DNA from: Bacillota bacterium
Lineage (GTDB): Bacteria; Bacillota; Clostridia; DSM-8532
Assembly: GCA_023443745.1 (NCBI GenBank)
Contig: JAEZTB010000002.1
Coordinates: forward strand, 203,158-267,157
Length of the DNA: 64,000 bases
Direction of reading: 5' to 3'
Position numbers and translations under genes: made by a program
In this document: positions 9,197 to 17,746 of the stretch, piece after piece
Position numbering within the stretch: position 1 is the first letter of the stretch
Layout of the letters: each line of letters starts with the position of its first letter
The notes under the pieces: generated by a model
Database searches by the model: none
Told to the model about the DNA's origin: nothing
Seen by the model: the letters and a program-made list of their open reading frames with translations, nothing else

Positions 9197-10150
9197 TTGA
9201 AAAAACATAAAGCTATAAAAATCATATTGGTTGTATCCATCTCAACTGTTTTGGCACTTATCCTTGGTGCATTTATTTATGTTAACTTTCTTTTGGAAAA
9301 TATCAATTACAAAGATCTGCCTAAAAACGATGAGGAGCTCGGAATCACTCCTATGCCTACACCTACACAGGCCACCGGTGATTCCAATACGGTCATAACG
9401 GTCACACCCAGTGTAACGAATATCGTACTGTACGGACTTGACAGGAGAAATCCTGACGATGTATCAAGGTCTGATACCATTATGATTGCTTCTCTTGATG
9501 GAAAGAACAGGATGATCAAGCTCACCTCTCTGATGCGTGATATGTATGTTCCAATACCGGGAAATGAATCCAACAGAATCAATGCTGCATATTCTTTCGG
9601 GGGTGCCCCCCTCGCCATAAAGACAATTAATTCTAATTTCGGACTTGATATACGAGATTATGTTGCAGTTGATTTTATCGGTCTCGAAAAAATGGTTGAT
9701 AAAGTAGGCGGCCTTGAAATTAATGTTAAGGATTACGAGATTCCAGAGATCGAGGGAGTATCACAGCCCGGTCTTCAAATTCTGAACGGCGGACAGGTTG
9801 TGGACTATTCCAGGATCAGATATGTTGGTGATGCTGATTTTGAAAGGACACAAAGGCAACGGTACGTCTTGGATACACTGTATAAGAAAATTAAATCCCA
9901 GGGAATCACCAAGCTTCCTGGGACTGTTTCCGAATTGCTGCCCTATGTTGAAACAAGCTTATCAAAGACGGATATTATGAAGCTTGTCATGGAAGTAGCG
10001 CAGTACAATGCTGAAGGGATAGAACAATTGCGTCTTCCTGCCGACGGACACTTCAAAAGCAAGAAAATCAAGGGCATGTATGTTCTTGTGCCGGATATCA
10101 AGGCTAACAAGAAATTGCTTCATCAATTTATTTATGAGATTGGCGATTAA
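9197..10150 (+). CDS. LytR-CpsA-Psr (LCP) family cell-wall glycopolymer ligase
   Basis: 317 residues starting at a TTG 9 nt after AGGAG. An N-terminal membrane helix (about residues 8-30) is followed by a Pro/Thr-rich linker and the LCP domain. Conserved polyprenyl-pyrophosphate-binding residues appear in DRRNPDDVSRSDTIMI, NRINAAYSFGG and RYVGDADFERTQRQR. LCP enzymes transfer teichoic acid or capsule-type polymers from lipid carriers to peptidoglycan outside the membrane. The protein lacks extra C-terminal domains. It is followed by a strong hairpin that separates it from the convergent aconitase-X genes. Confidence 0.92.
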   Translation: MKKHKAIKIILVVSISTVLALILGAFIYVNFLLENINYKDLPKNDEELGITPMPTPTQATGDSNTVITVTPSVTNIVLYGLDRRNPDDVSRSDTIMIASLDGKNRMIKLTSLMRDMYVPIPGNESNRINAAYSFGGAPLAIKTINSNFGLDIRDYVAVDFIGLEKMVDKVGGLEINVKDYEIPEIEGVSQPGLQILNGGQVVDYSRIRYVGDADFERTQRQRYVLDTLYKKIKSQGITKLPGTVSELLPYVETSLSKTDIMKLVMEVAQYNAEGIEQLRLPADGHFKSKKIKGMYVLVPDIKANKKLLHQFIYEIGD

Positions 10151-10182
10151 ATCCTCCCCGATCATAGACAAGAGTCAAATGG

Positions 10183-10207
10183 GGCGCGCTGCCACAGGCA
10201 GCGCGCC
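10183..10207. terminator. GC-rich hairpin between convergent genes
   Basis: A perfect 11-bp stem GGCGCGCTGCC/GGCAGCGCGCC with an ACA loop lies between the stop codons of the LCP gene and the small aconitase-X gene. Neither side has a proper U-tract, so it is at best a weak bidirectional terminator or a read-through barrier. Confidence 0.6.
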
Positions 10208-10235
10208 TCTATATTGGATCGAGGATTGTGGTGCA

Positions 10236-10676
10236 TTATTCGACTGTTACGGTGCCATCTTCCTGCACCAACACGGTCATACCTGTCTTAACATACTCAA
10301 GAAAATCATCTCCCAGACTGTCTACGGTTGGCATATCAACTTCAGTCCAGACATCAGCAAGTATGGCACCTGCGGCAGCAAGAGAATCAATGGGCTTGGA
10401 AAACAAAAGGCATGCGGGCTGTCTGCCAAGAGCAGCAGCACAATAAAGCACCATGCCCCCGGTGGTTGACCCGATGGTCTGTGGCAGGCACAGGGCCTTG
10501 CCACACATGGGCTTGCCATAGATATCGGCATTATTCTGATCTGAACAGGTTGCCTTTTTATCTCCAAACATGAGACTTTTTTGGAAGCTTGCCAGAGTGT
10601 TGAATCCAACCGTTGAAACAATGGCCTCAGCCCTTGCTTTGCCTGGGACTACAGGACGGCCTTTGAATACTCTCAT
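10236..10676 (-). CDS. Aconitase X small subunit (DUF126 swivel domain)
   Basis: About 146 residues from ATG 10676 (MRVFKGRPVV), preceded by GGGGG and one nucleotide after the large subunit's TAA (TAAGATG), which implies translational coupling. The PVVPGKARAEAIVS opening and the STTGGMVL segment are typical of the DUF126 swivel domain, which closes over the substrate of the large subunit. Aconitase-X enzymes are dehydratases; characterised members act on cis-3-hydroxy-L-proline in bacteria and mevalonate 5-phosphate in archaea. Which substrate applies here cannot be decided. The separate small and large chains match the two-subunit (type II) form. Confidence 0.88.
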   Translation of the reverse strand: MRVFKGRPVVPGKARAEAIVSTVGFNTLASFQKSLMFGDKKATCSDQNNADIYGKPMCGKALCLPQTIGSTTGGMVLYCAAALGRQPACLLFSKPIDSLAAAGAILADVWTEVDMPTVDSLGDDFLEYVKTGMTVLVQEDGTVTVE

Positions 10677-10677
10677 C

Positions 10678-11961
10678 TTATTTGCCCCCTTTCGTGAGCA
10701 TATCAAGTATCTCATCATCCGTATGATAGCGGCAGGATGTATAGGTTCTGAGTTTATTGGAGTTGGTGATGACGGGCATCTTGCCGCAGAGCGGGTTATT
10801 CATGTACATAAGAGGGCAAATGGGAGAGGTGATAACACCCATTCTCTTGAGCTTTTCTGCTTCCCCGGTTTCTCCAAAGGCTTTAAGCACGGCAGAAGAG
10901 GATGTGAAAACCGTCGGGATAACCACCTTCTCTTTTTTGGCTTGCAGCAAACCGTCTTCAAGCCGATGTGTCCAATCGATCAATTGAGAGAGCGAAAGGT
11001 GGGGGCATCCCACAAAACAAAGCTTGGGAACGGCTGTGGGTTCTTTCCATATACAAGGATAGCTCGCCTTGACCCTTGCCAGCTCTGCATCGTCTATCAC
11101 ATAAGCTTTAGCATCAGGGGCAATAAGTTTTTCACCCAGTTCAACGGCTTCAGGAGTCAGTCCGTCTATATGGTACAGCCCCACCGCACCATTGGAAGCA
11201 GTAGCTGCTCCCATATCCTTTAGATAAGCCCTGGTTTTGTCATTCAGTTCTGTGCCTAAAAACTTTGTTAAGCCCCTTATGTAGGGAACCGCTTCCATCA
11301 CCTTCATGCCTATGGCACTACCAAGCACCTGGGCCTCGGGTATTTTGTCAGTTTGTATATCCACTACCCAGGTCGCCCGGCGTCCATCATCGGTTAAAAG
11401 GCCGAAATAAGGAACGCAGCCTGCTATACTGCCGAAAAGCTCAATAATGCCCGAATTACGGTTACACCGTGCTCCCAGTACGCTATTGGCATACACAACG
11501 GCACTGCTTTCGGCCCAACTCAGAATATCACCCTTTTTCGGTATGTTGCCTACCTGATCCATATAACATGTGCAGGTAAAGGCGTCCTCGTTCAAAAGTC
11601 CCATTTTTTTAAGCTGTTCTTCGTAGTCTGCCTGCTTGGAATACATCACCTTAAAAAACAGCTTTTGCAGGACGTTAGCCGGTACATGGCTGTCCAATGG
11701 ACGAGGGTCAACGCTGAACGGCTGGCTGGAAAGGGTTCCAGCCTCAATAAGCTGATCAATAAGCGCGTATACGGGCTTCATGACCGAAAGGCCGAAGCTT
11801 GTTACAAGATGCCCATATTGACTTGTAACGGGTATCATGCACTCTGCACCAAAGGTCTCTCCGTACATCACGAGGGTTTTCATGACCTTAGCCATAACTT
11901 CACCCTTTTTACCGTCAAGCATGGCCTGCTGGTCAGGTGTCAGTATCATTTTTGCCGGCAT
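10678..11961 (-). CDS. Aconitase X large catalytic subunit (DUF521)
   Basis: About 427 residues starting at ATG 11961 (MPAKMILTPDQQAML), 7 nt after AGGAGG; the ATG two codons earlier is too close to that site. It shows the AcnX landmarks: FGAEC early, FTCTCYMDQVG, GARCNRNSG, LCFVGCPHLS and C-terminal LCGKMPV and YTSCRYHTDDE. Several of these cysteines are expected to hold the Fe-S cluster. With the small subunit it should remove water from a hydroxy acid. It is co-transcribed downstream of an enoate-reductase-like flavoenzyme, which suggests a dehydrate-then-reduce (or reverse) sequence not matching the known hydroxyproline pathway; this is an inference from context. Confidence 0.88.
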   Translation of the reverse strand: MPAKMILTPDQQAMLDGKKGEVMAKVMKTLVMYGETFGAECMIPVTSQYGHLVTSFGLSVMKPVYALIDQLIEAGTLSSQPFSVDPRPLDSHVPANVLQKLFFKVMYSKQADYEEQLKKMGLLNEDAFTCTCYMDQVGNIPKKGDILSWAESSAVVYANSVLGARCNRNSGIIELFGSIAGCVPYFGLLTDDGRRATWVVDIQTDKIPEAQVLGSAIGMKVMEAVPYIRGLTKFLGTELNDKTRAYLKDMGAATASNGAVGLYHIDGLTPEAVELGEKLIAPDAKAYVIDDAELARVKASYPCIWKEPTAVPKLCFVGCPHLSLSQLIDWTHRLEDGLLQAKKEKVVIPTVFTSSSAVLKAFGETGEAEKLKRMGVITSPICPLMYMNNPLCGKMPVITNSNKLRTYTSCRYHTDDEILDMLTKGGK

Positions 11962-11974
11962 TGCCATTCCTCCT

Positions 11975-14251
11975 TTACAGCTTTATGGCGAGAGCATAAG
12001 CAGCACGTGTAGCCTCAAGTATTCTGCCTCCTGCAAAACTGTCGCCTATGTTATACAGCTCGGGTGCAATCCTCTGGCGTTGTGCTTCAAAAAACATCGA
12101 ATCATCAGGACGGCCGCCCGTTGCCATGACCACAAGATCAGCAGGCAATACAACTTCTTTCTCCTCTTTGCCCATTTTAACAGCAAGGGGATTCTCAATG
12201 TTTTTGGGAAGAATGGGCTGCCATGTGTTATAGGGATCAGGCACGCCTTTTGAAACGTTCCGAGAGAGCAGCACACCGTTTTCGCTAAAGGATTTGACCT
12301 TTGCACAATTCAGAAGCTCCACGCCTGCTTTCTTAAGGTAATAGATAAGATGTCCGCGGTTCGCAGTACAAGCGCCTTCCATGAAATAGGGCAGCATCTC
12401 TACCACCTTAACATCATGTCCGCACTCATAGCTTAGCCAATAAGCCGTTTCACAACCTACTGCACCGCCGCCTACCACAACAACGGATTTTGCATCGCCC
12501 AAAAGCTCCGGGTTCAACAAGAGTTGTGTGGCTTGTACGGTTTTTACTTTACCCAAGCCTGGAATTGGCGGGTTTTTATCCTCTGTGCCAATAGCAAAAA
12601 CAATACTGTCATAGGAATCCTTTGCAAGGTCATCCACTGATGTCTTTGAGTTCATATGTACTGTGAGATCGAATGTTTTAGCCGTTTCGGCGAGCAAATT
12701 TTCAAGGAATTGCCGATAGTTTTCAATATCATATTTGACTTTTGGGATACCGCCTGCTATAGTCCTTCCACCAATTTTATCGCCCTTTTCGAATAACTCC
12801 ACCTTATGTCCGCGCTTTGCAGCGGTTATGGCAAACGTAGCACCTGCAGGACCGGCGCCGACAACTGCAATTTTCTTCACTCGCTCCGGCTTAGCAGGAA
12901 TCTCGGGATAGAGATGCTCAAACGATGTACGTGGATTGACGGCACATTGTGGGTGACCACCTTCCACAAATTCGTTGATGCAGCCCTCCTGACATCCGAT
13001 ACAGGGTGTAATCTCGCTCACTCTGCCGGAATAAGCTTTATTAGGCCATTCTGGATCAGCAAGCAGGGGCCTTCCCAGCATGATCATATCGCTGTAACCG
13101 TCTCTAAGCGCCTTTTCTGCCAAATCCGGATATCCCAGCTTGCCCACTGCAACAATGGGTACTTCCATACCGGCGTTGGACCGTATGCCCTTTTCACGGA
13201 ATCTATCCTTCACCAACCGTGAAACATCAAGGAAGCATCCGGCCGGCATGCCTGAAGGTGGGTGGGGCAGCCACCAGTTGTCGTAACAGCCCAAGTCCAC
13301 ATCAAACATATCCACACCGGCTTTGACCAGGTTCTCCATATAATTCAATGTTTCTTCGATGCTGCGGCCATTTTTGAACTTCTTAAGAGCAGAGTTACTC
13401 ATCCCTTCCTCACCGTAGGTTTCGTTCAAAGCCAGGGATAGGTCTATCCGGTACATGATGGGATAATGGGGTCCTACACGTCTGCGCAGCTCACGGATCA
13501 AATCGATGCCAAACCGTTGCCAGTCGGCATACCGACCAAGCTTGCGGCGGTTAAAGGCAGGGTTGGTAAGCTGCTCCAGAAGATAGCCTTCATGGCCATG
13601 CAGGTATACGCCGTCAAGACCGGCAGCCATTGCGTCTGCTCCCGCCTGTCCAGCATTTTTGATAATTTTCTTAAGCTTGCCGTCTGATAGTCTCAAGCAA
13701 GGAATCTGAGGAATATAGAAATTGGGGTTAAAAGATGCTGATACCGGGAACTTTAACTCATTAACCAGACATTGGGGATTACCGACACGGCCCAGACCGG
13801 GTGTCAGTTGTACGAATATTTTAGCGCCGAAGCTGTGTATACCTTGAGCTAAATCACGCCAGCCGCTGAATACAGTACGGCTGCGGTCTATTCGTGGAAA
13901 GTATGAGAGCTTGCCCATTTCAGTAACGGAATGATCGATTCCGTGACTGATGGGTATGAGTCCCGTGGTGATAAGGCCAACGCCGCCTTTTGCCCTTTCG
14001 TAGAAATACTGCAGCATTTTGTCATTGGGCCGACCTGTTTCCTCACACATATCAATGTTTCCCATAGGAGCCATTACAAGCCTGTTCCTGATGGTTGTGC
14101 GGTTAACATGAATCGGTGAGAACATCGCGCTGTAAGGATAAAGCTCCTGGGTCATTCGGCCTGTGCCGCCTGCACGGTTTTCATGATTGGCCTTCGTAAA
14201 CCAATTACCGTAGCTGTCCACAAGTGATTGAATCATTTGATCTGTTTTCAC
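11975..14251 (-). CDS. NADH:flavin oxidoreductase, enoate reductase / FadH-like
   Basis: 758 residues from a GTG 8 nt after GGGGAG. The N-terminal Old Yellow Enzyme barrel (about 35-400) binds FMN. A cysteine cluster starting at Cys417 (CIGCQEGC, with a fourth Cys in PQCAVNP) binds [4Fe-4S]. The C-terminal half has a FAD motif (VAVVGAGPAGATFA) and an NAD motif (VVVGGGAVGCETAY). Known relatives reduce carbon-carbon double bonds of enoates or dienoyl-CoA in anaerobes. It is longer than classical members (about 640-670) because of an N-terminal extension of about 30 residues and an insertion before the last FAD segment. It heads the operon with aconitase X under a divergent TetR. Confidence 0.88.
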   Translation of the reverse strand: MKTDQMIQSLVDSYGNWFTKANHENRAGGTGRMTQELYPYSAMFSPIHVNRTTIRNRLVMAPMGNIDMCEETGRPNDKMLQYFYERAKGGVGLITTGLIPISHGIDHSVTEMGKLSYFPRIDRSRTVFSGWRDLAQGIHSFGAKIFVQLTPGLGRVGNPQCLVNELKFPVSASFNPNFYIPQIPCLRLSDGKLKKIIKNAGQAGADAMAAGLDGVYLHGHEGYLLEQLTNPAFNRRKLGRYADWQRFGIDLIRELRRRVGPHYPIMYRIDLSLALNETYGEEGMSNSALKKFKNGRSIEETLNYMENLVKAGVDMFDVDLGCYDNWWLPHPPSGMPAGCFLDVSRLVKDRFREKGIRSNAGMEVPIVAVGKLGYPDLAEKALRDGYSDMIMLGRPLLADPEWPNKAYSGRVSEITPCIGCQEGCINEFVEGGHPQCAVNPRTSFEHLYPEIPAKPERVKKIAVVGAGPAGATFAITAAKRGHKVELFEKGDKIGGRTIAGGIPKVKYDIENYRQFLENLLAETAKTFDLTVHMNSKTSVDDLAKDSYDSIVFAIGTEDKNPPIPGLGKVKTVQATQLLLNPELLGDAKSVVVVGGGAVGCETAYWLSYECGHDVKVVEMLPYFMEGACTANRGHLIYYLKKAGVELLNCAKVKSFSENGVLLSRNVSKGVPDPYNTWQPILPKNIENPLAVKMGKEEKEVVLPADLVVMATGGRPDDSMFFEAQRQRIAPELYNIGDSFAGGRILEATRAAYALAIKL

Positions 14252-14307
14252 AATTGATTCTCCCCTCTCATCGAATATTCTGTTGTCTCTGAGTAAATTG
14301 ATAAACC

Positions 14308-14354
14308 GAACATTGTTCTATTTTTACTGTAGCACAATGACAAAAATTTATCAA
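14308..14354 (-). promoter_or_regulatory. Promoter and candidate TetR operator of the flavoenzyme/aconitase-X operon
   Basis: On the minus strand TTGATA (14349-14354), a 17-nt spacer and TACAGT (14326-14331) make a promoter starting near 14319. The palindrome GAACATTGTTC (14308-14318) sits on that start. Two further dyads surround it: ATTGATAAA/TTTATCAAT (14297-14305, 14347-14355) and CATTGT/ACAATG (14311-14316, 14334-14339). The divergent TetR protein is the natural candidate to bind here. Confidence 0.6.
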
Positions 14355-14406
14355 TCAGAATTTTTCTAAATTCTTTTATATATGATATGACTCATTAAAA
14401 GACCTT

Positions 14407-14548
14407 TTAACATGATATGGGGTATATGATATAATAACCTCACCCGTTACCAGAGTTCGTTCCTTAAAGAACGAACAACAAGCCTCGACCCATAAGAGAA
14501 ATTAAAATTTCGAACGGGTTCCCGAGGGCATTGATACTTCGTATTAAT
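14407..14548 (+). promoter_or_regulatory. Promoter plus conserved structured leader, copy A (candidate cis-regulatory RNA)
   Basis: A promoter TTAACA (14407-14412), 17 nt, TATAAT (14430-14435) is followed by a block (14425-14548) that recurs in the opposite orientation at 28652-28774. Parts seen here: an 8-bp stem GTTCGTTC/GAACGAAC (14455-14462, 14469-14476); a 5-bp stem GAAAT/ATTTC (14498-14502, 14507-14511); a variable stretch (14511-14529); and a 7-bp stem TTGATAC/GTATTAA closed by TTC (14531-14547, one G-U pair). Long-range pairs ACCCGTT/AACGGGT (14442-14448 with 14513-14519) and CCTCG/CGAGG (14483-14487 with 14523-14527) are also possible. The block ends 48 nt before the TetR start. The other copy has compensatory changes in the first stem. 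I do not recognise a known riboswitch class. Confidence 0.65.
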
Positions 14549-14596
14549 ACTGTATCAGGAAGAAATCACCCACTAGCTGATAGGAGCATAATTGAG

Positions 14597-15184
14597 ATGG
14601 CGGAAACCAACAGAGAGCGCTCAACACGTACACAGGCAAGCCTCATACAGGCTGCTATACGGTTGGCGAAAGATAGAACACTGGAAAAAGTGACGGTACG
14701 GGACATCTGTTCAGAGGCAGGTGTGTCCATCGGCGCATTTTATCACCATTTCGGCTCGCGGCAGGAGCTGCTACACAACGCATTTCTGCTCTTTGATGCC
14801 ACATTGGAGGATCAATTGCCTCATAACGATGATCCGCCTCTCGTTGCCATTAAAGAGGTGCTTATGGTGCAGACCGGCTTTATTGTCAAGGAAGCGGGCC
14901 CGCTCATCACTGAATACTATAAAAACATTCTGTCAGATTTAAATCACTCGGCAGCAAACCCCCAGAGAAAATATTATCGCGCGGTTTTACACCACACCCG
15001 TCGAGCTGCTGATGCCGGTTTACTCAAAGAGGGATATGATCCGGAATATGTGGCCGAGTTACTGATTAAATTCGTTCGCGGTTGTGTCATAGACTGGTGT
15101 CTTCATGATTGTAAATATGATGTCGTTAAGCTTACCTCGAAGGAACTGGATTTAATCATAAGCATGGTCTCAGTACCTATTTGA
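14597..15184 (+). CDS. TetR family regulator
   Basis: About 195 residues from ATG 14597 (MAETNRERSTRT), 10 nt after AGGAG; the longer frame from 14531 runs through the conserved leader and is rejected. The N-terminal HTH reads VTVRDICSEAGVSIGAFYHHFGSRQELL, and the rest is a helical ligand domain. It is divergent from the enoate-reductase/aconitase-X operon and probably represses it by binding the dyads at 14297-14355. Its own message carries the structured leader, so it may answer to a second, RNA-level signal. Confidence 0.88.
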   Translation: MAETNRERSTRTQASLIQAAIRLAKDRTLEKVTVRDICSEAGVSIGAFYHHFGSRQELLHNAFLLFDATLEDQLPHNDDPPLVAIKEVLMVQTGFIVKEAGPLITEYYKNILSDLNHSAANPQRKYYRAVLHHTRRAADAGLLKEGYDPEYVAELLIKFVRGCVIDWCLHDCKYDVVKLTSKELDLIISMVSVPI

Positions 15185-15223
15185 CCCTTTGGATACTTAC
15201 AAAAAGCAGGCAAGGTGGGAACT

Positions 15224-15586
15224 TCACTTATCCAATGGTTTTTGTACCACCCTAATTATAAATATCGTTGATATAATAAAGAGGAGCATAAAAAAACACG
15301 GCATAATAAAATCATTTCTTTGCCAGAAATAACCTGCTGCATTCAAAACAGAGTAAATCAGCAATCCATTAGAAACCAAGAAGATTTTTTCACCATACCT
15401 TTTACCTCTAAGCAATGCAATGCCGCTTATTAACAGTAGAATAGCCATTAAGAATTCAGATGCAAGATGAAATGCTATTTCAATCGGTCCCTCCGATATA
15501 CCACCTGTCAACAGAGTGGCACTCCACATCCCTAACACAGATATTCCAATTATGATGGAGTAAAATCCCGCTGCTTTTCTTATCAT
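15224..15586 (-). CDS. Small integral membrane protein, unknown function
   Basis: 120 residues with four hydrophobic segments (about 7-27, 40-60, 70-90 and 93-113) and a basic C-terminus. The ATG follows GAGGGAG at 7 nt. I do not recognise a family with confidence. It lies convergent to the TetR gene and is followed on the same strand by other small proteins of the 15.2-16.2 kb patch, with gaps of 40-80 nt, so they may or may not be one operon. Confidence 0.7.
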   Translation of the reverse strand: MIRKAAGFYSIIIGISVLGMWSATLLTGGISEGPIEIAFHLASEFLMAILLLISGIALLRGKRYGEKIFLVSNGLLIYSVLNAAGYFWQRNDFIMPCFFMLLFIISTIFIIRVVQKPLDK

Positions 15587-15625
15587 ACATTATCTCCCTC
15601 TGAAATGATGTATTTGATACAAACA

Positions 15626-15916
15626 TCAATCAATCCCTTTAACTAAAAGAGAATCACATTTTGCAGCATTAAGACGGTATTTAGCTATCGTCTGGTATTC
15701 ACTGGAACAATACCAGCGTCTTAACTCCTCTTCGTTTGGGAACTGTATAATGACCATCCTGCTGTATGACCACTCCCCTTCAAGAACTGACGGACTTCCG
15801 TCAACAGCCAGGTATTTACCATTATACTTAGAAAAAACTTCATTAACGCCATCTAAATACTTTTGATACTCGACCATATCTTGAATCTGAATTTGAGCAA
15901 CAAAATAACAACTCAC
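15626..15916 (-). CDS. DUF1330 family protein
   Basis: 96 residues with the DUF1330 ferredoxin-like pattern: YFVAQIQIQDMVEYQKYL at the start, a central GEWSYSRMVIIQFPNEEEL and WYCSSEYQTIAKYR near the end. DUF1330 proteins are small alpha/beta-barrel relatives with no agreed function. The start codon is GTG with a weak site (GGGTGAT). It lies 39 nt upstream of the four-helix membrane protein gene on the same strand. Confidence 0.82.
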   Translation of the reverse strand: MSCYFVAQIQIQDMVEYQKYLDGVNEVFSKYNGKYLAVDGSPSVLEGEWSYSRMVIIQFPNEEELRRWYCSSEYQTIAKYRLNAAKCDSLLVKGID

Positions 15917-15992
15917 AGCATCACCCAGCCCTTGTATGTATGTTTTGTTCCTCGGAGTTAAAATCCCCGAAATTCAAATAGACTACTTGTAA

Positions 15993-16220
15993 TTAGTCGA
16001 TAGTATTCGCTCTATTTTCCCTAAATACTTTAAAATTCATATAAACAGAAATAAAATTAGCTGCACTACCTACAAAAAACACCGAAGGTATCCAACAAAG
16101 CCATATGGGTGAACCTTTACCCAAATACAAATCAAATCCTCCTAAAACTACAAAAAAGATAAAAGCAATAATACCAACAACTATATTTATTAATGCTATT
16201 AATACGAAACATTTTCTCAT
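15993..16220 (-). CDS. Two-helix small membrane protein, unknown
   Basis: 75 residues with two strongly hydrophobic segments (about 5-27 and 38-60) joined by a short polar loop. GGAAGG lies 6 nt before the ATG, which supports translation. I do not recognise it. The base composition is A+T-rich like the adjoining serine hydrolase gene, unlike the more G+C-rich genes on either side, so the 15.2-17.4 kb patch may share an origin. Confidence 0.6.
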   Translation of the reverse strand: MRKCFVLIALINIVVGIIAFIFFVVLGGFDLYLGKGSPIWLCWIPSVFFVGSAANFISVYMNFKVFRENRANTID

Positions 16221-16277
16221 AAAGCACCTTCCAAATCTTATTTAAAATTCAAGTAGCAATTGTAGAATAACGTTTAT

Positions 16278-17396
16278 TTATCGAGCTTTTATTGACTTTA
16301 AAATATAGTTGTATAAAATTTCTGTAGCTCCATTTAGTATTGCAGAATGATCATCAAATTCATTTGCTGTGGTTACAACTATTGTATTATATTTTGGAAT
16401 TATAAACATGTATTGACCTCCTGCGCCGCAACAAGCATAAATGCTATTATCTCCCCAAGTATTCATATTCTCAGGGAATATGTACCATAAATATCCATAA
16501 CCTGATCTCATAATTCCCAAATTCACAAGTTCAACATGCTGTTTGAATGATTCATTTAACCATTCTTCGGAAACAATTTGTTTGCCATTCCACTTTCCCT
16601 TGTTGAGAACCATTTGTCCAATCTTAGCCAAATCCCTAGGTCTAAGATTTAATCCCCCGCCGGTATTCGTTGTTCCCCCAAAAAACATGATTTCTTTACT
16701 CCAAAAATACTCTTTAATGCCTAGTGGCTCAAAAAGATACTTCTGCGCATATTTAGTGGAACTCATACCTGTACTGCTGTTAATGATATGATCCAGCAGA
16801 ATAACCCCTCCACTATTATATTGAAAGACTGTACCAGGATCATAAGCCATATTTGCATTAATAGAAGTTTTAATCCAGCTAGAATTATTGTACATTTTCA
16901 TTAATGGATTATTTTTATCCATAGGTGTTGTCCATTCATTCCAGTTAAAACCACTTCTCATAGTTAAAATATCTTTAATCGTTATAGCTTTTTTTCTCTC
17001 ATCTAGATTTTGTATTTTATACCCGTTAAAATAATTAATAATTTTTTCCTCTTCACTTTTTATCTCACCCTTATCCTTTGCCATTCCTATAAGTAAAGAA
17101 GTAATACTTTTTGTTATTGATGCTATTTCATGCACTTTTTTAGAATTATAGCCGTTTTCATACTCATCAAGAATAATTTTACCATCCTTCACGATAACTA
17201 AAGCATCGAATTTTCCAAATTCTCCATTATGCATTTTGTTAACCATATCTTTCAAAATAGCCTCATCCATACCAACTTCGTTAGGAAGGGCCATTTGCCA
17301 TCCATCACTTGTGTTAACTGTTCTGTGAAATGTTAGTGTAAAACCTATTAACAATCCTACAATTATAATTGAAAGAAAAACTTTTTTGGTTTTCAT
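16278..17396 (-). CDS. Serine beta-lactamase family hydrolase (class C-like)
   Basis: About 372 residues from ATG 17396 (MKTKKVFLS), 9 nt after GGAAGG. An N-terminal uncleaved or signal-type helix (about 5-22) is followed by the penicillin-binding-like fold. The catalytic SxxK is ASITKSITSL, a Tyr motif appears as QYNSGG, and the third motif region reads ACCGAGGQYM. Such EstB/class C-like proteins hydrolyse esters or D-amino peptides and most are not resistance enzymes. It stands alone, with a 350-nt gap upstream. Confidence 0.85.
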   Translation of the reverse strand: MKTKKVFLSIIIVGLLIGFTLTFHRTVNTSDGWQMALPNEVGMDEAILKDMVNKMHNGEFGKFDALVIVKDGKIILDEYENGYNSKKVHEIASITKSITSLLIGMAKDKGEIKSEEEKIINYFNGYKIQNLDERKKAITIKDILTMRSGFNWNEWTTPMDKNNPLMKMYNNSSWIKTSINANMAYDPGTVFQYNSGGVILLDHIINSSTGMSSTKYAQKYLFEPLGIKEYFWSKEIMFFGGTTNTGGGLNLRPRDLAKIGQMVLNKGKWNGKQIVSEEWLNESFKQHVELVNLGIMRSGYGYLWYIFPENMNTWGDNSIYACCGAGGQYMFIIPKYNTIVVTTANEFDDHSAILNGATEILYNYILKSIKAR

Positions 17397-17746
17397 GAAA
17401 TATTTCCTTCCAAAAGGTTTTCTATTGCCTACCGCTTCCCATGCTGGACAACCCAATTTTATAACTATATGTCACTGAATGTAGTATATAAGTAATTGTA
17501 TTATTTTACAATATCATCTTAAACAGCCATTGATGTATAAGAAATACAAGACCAATGTGAACACCTGCTTTTTCAAAATTAATATGAAAAAATATTACCA
17601 CATTGTCGTTGAATGATATTTTTCACTTTCCTATTTTATTGTGCTTATTTTTCAAGGGAATCAAGAAGGCTGATTTAAAAAATCAACAACAGTAGACTGT
17701 TCAGATTCAGGCAAATGACCGCCGAGAGACCTCCTCCTTCAGGCCG
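17397..17746. other. Intergenic region upstream of the serine hydrolase
   Basis: A+T-rich stretch without a credible gene. A weak terminator-like dyad AACAG-TAGA-CTGTT (17688-17701), followed on the minus strand by a T-rich run, lies downstream of the PII operon. I saw no strong promoter pair. Confidence 0.5.

Noticed and set aside
14425..14548. The leader pair as a MITE or IS end.
   Set aside because: No terminal inverted repeats or target duplication; the differences are compensatory in a stem, and both copies keep the same distance to a start codon.
14425..14548. The leader as a T-box, SAM, GEMM or other well-known riboswitch.
   Set aside because: The hallmark sequences of those classes (for example the T-box consensus) are not present; an unfamiliar class remains possible and needs an Rfam search.
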